From: Bacteroidales bacterium
Lineage (GTDB): Bacteria; Bacteroidota; Bacteroidia; Bacteroidales; UBA4417
Assembly (NCBI GenBank): GCA_030654075.1
Contig: JAURYB010000041.1
Coordinates: 1-33,041 of the forward strand
Direction: 5' to 3'
DNA length: 33,041 nucleotides
Positions 32,085 through 33,041 of the stretch are shown one piece after another. The position numbers and the translations under genes are program-made. The notes below the pieces were generated by a model. It made no database searches. It was not told where the DNA came from and worked only from the letters and a program-made list of their open reading frames with translations. Positions within the stretch are counted from its first letter, which is position 1, and every line of letters starts with the position of its first letter.

Positions 32085-33041
32085 TTTCCATAAACTTTTA
32101 CAGGAGTTTGTTTACAACCCAAAGGAGCCGATGATCTTCAGCAGCGGGTTCTTTTTATTCCTCTTCCTGGGGTTTATAACTGTGTACAGTATTGTATACA
32201 AACACAATACGCTTAAAAATATTTACCTTACGCTGTTTTCAATCTTCTTTTATTATAAATCCAGCGGGCTTTATTTTATACTGCTAATCATCACTGCGGT
32301 AGTGGACTACAACCTCGCCAAACAGATTGCCCGAACCGAAATTAAGCAAAAACGGGTTTTATTCCTGGTTTTGAGTTTGATTGTGAATATCGGAATGCTG
32401 GTTTATTTCAAGTACACAAATTTCTTCCTGAGTATTTTGTATGATGTTGCTAATAAGCCTTTCGATCCGTTGAATATCTTTTTGCCGGTTGGGATTTCAT
32501 TTTTTACTTTCCAGAGTCTGAGTTATACCATCGATATTTATCGCCGTAATATTGAACCGGTTAAAAATATTTCAGAATTCGCTTTTTTTGTGACTTTTTT
32601 CCCGCAAATGGTTGCCGGCCCGATTGTGCGGGCCTCGGTTTTTCTGCCACAGGTGCGCAAAACACCCTATGTGAGCAAAGCCGATTTTGGCAAAGCTGTT
32701 TTCCTGATTTGTATCGGGCTTTTCAAAAAAGCGGTTATTTCTGATTACATCAGCCTGAATTTTGTCGACAGGATTTTTGATAATCCCGGCTTATACACCG
32801 GCCTCGAAAACCTGTTTGGCGTTTACGGCTACGCGCTCCAGATTTATTGTGATTTTTCGGGTTATACAGATATGGCCATTGGGATAGCGTTAATGATGGG
32901 ATATAAACTTCCGGTCAACTTCGATTCTCCTTACCAGTCGGCTAGTATAACCGAGTTTTGGAGGCGATGGCATATTTCGCTTTCCAGCTGGCTGCGGGAT
33001 TATCTTTATATCTCGCTGGGGGGGAACCGCAAAGGCAAAGT
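32071..33041 (+). CDS. MBOAT family O-acyltransferase, AlgI/PatA-like (partial, runs off window)
   Basis: From ATG 32071 (MWQIDFHKLLQEFVYNP) 323 codons are visible without a stop. It is a polytopic membrane protein with at least five hydrophobic segments in this part. Family blocks are FLPVGISFFTFQSLSYTIDIYRR, FFPQMVAGPIVRA, QIYCDFSGYTDMAIG and FWRRWHISLSSWLRDYLYISLGGN, which contains an invariant MBOAT His. AlgI/PatA-type MBOATs bring acetyl groups across the inner membrane for O-acetylation by an SGNH partner, here encoded by the two upstream genes. Family length is about 450-500, so roughly a third is missing. Confidence 0.93.
   Translation, partial: MWQIDFHKLLQEFVYNPKEPMIFSSGFFLFLFLGFITVYSIVYKHNTLKNIYLTLFSIFFYYKSSGLYFILLIITAVVDYNLAKQIARTEIKQKRVLFLVLSLIVNIGMLVYFKYTNFFLSILYDVANKPFDPLNIFLPVGISFFTFQSLSYTIDIYRRNIEPVKNISEFAFFVTFFPQMVAGPIVRASVFLPQVRKTPYVSKADFGKAVFLICIGLFKKAVISDYISLNFVDRIFDNPGLYTGLENLFGVYGYALQIYCDFSGYTDMAIGIALMMGYKLPVNFDSPYQSASITEFWRRWHISLSSWLRDYLYISLGGNRKGK

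Overview
The window reads as chromosomal DNA of a member of the Bacteroidota, probably a Bacteroidales/Marinilabiliales-like lineage known from metagenomes. The evidence is the promoter grammar (TTTG-type -33 box and TAnnTTTG -7 box), the lack of Shine-Dalgarno sequences, the gene order pheA - aminotransferase - tyrA - DAHP synthase/chorismate mutase, a FISUMP lipoprotein, AAA/DUF4143 ATPases and low-complexity arrays between genes. No rRNA, tRNA or CRISPR was recognised.

Layout. (1) 1-2300: an AT-rich accessory gene flanked by inverted GTTATAAGCC-type sequences, beside a tyrosine recombinase whose C-terminus resembles integron integrases. (2) 2941-16292: a minus-strand island. In transcription order it holds a membrane protein, a Tle1-like DUF2235 lipase, a GDPD/phospholipase D-like enzyme, a subtilisin-like protease, a C25 (gingipain/caspase-like) protease, a small OB-like protein, a membrane coiled-coil protein, a beta-rich small protein, an exported protein, a peptidoglycan amidase and a large membrane protein. 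The five enzymes show no signal peptide. (3) 16757-17575: a divergent PAS-like/LuxR regulator. (4) 17943 to about 19190, perhaps to 20500: DNA of different character (Cys-rich repeat protein, small membrane protein, FISUMP lipoprotein) starting at a junction where two genes are both cut. (5) 20601-25176: the phenylalanine/tyrosine biosynthesis operon, with an unannotated Phe-rich leader peptide and an attenuator-type terminator. (6) 25340-27570: repeats, an AAA ATPase with duplicated palindromic operators, and a frameshifted ATPase remnant. (7) 27625-29043: an aromatic amino acid decarboxylase. (8) 29501 to the end: two SGNH hydrolases and an MBOAT acyltransferase, an O-acetylation cassette that runs off the window.

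The main finding is that the island is wired as one system. Three separate places carry the same cassette: CAATAGCACAAAAG, one variable base, GTCATTT (read on the plus strand), then 22-23 bp to a -33 TTTTG box, then exactly 19 bp to a -7 box. Each copy faces the start of one island transcription unit, and the third lies between the island and the LuxR regulator. This suggests an activator-controlled set of lipid-, protein- and peptidoglycan-degrading enzymes. A programmed-lysis, defence or antibacterial role is inference.
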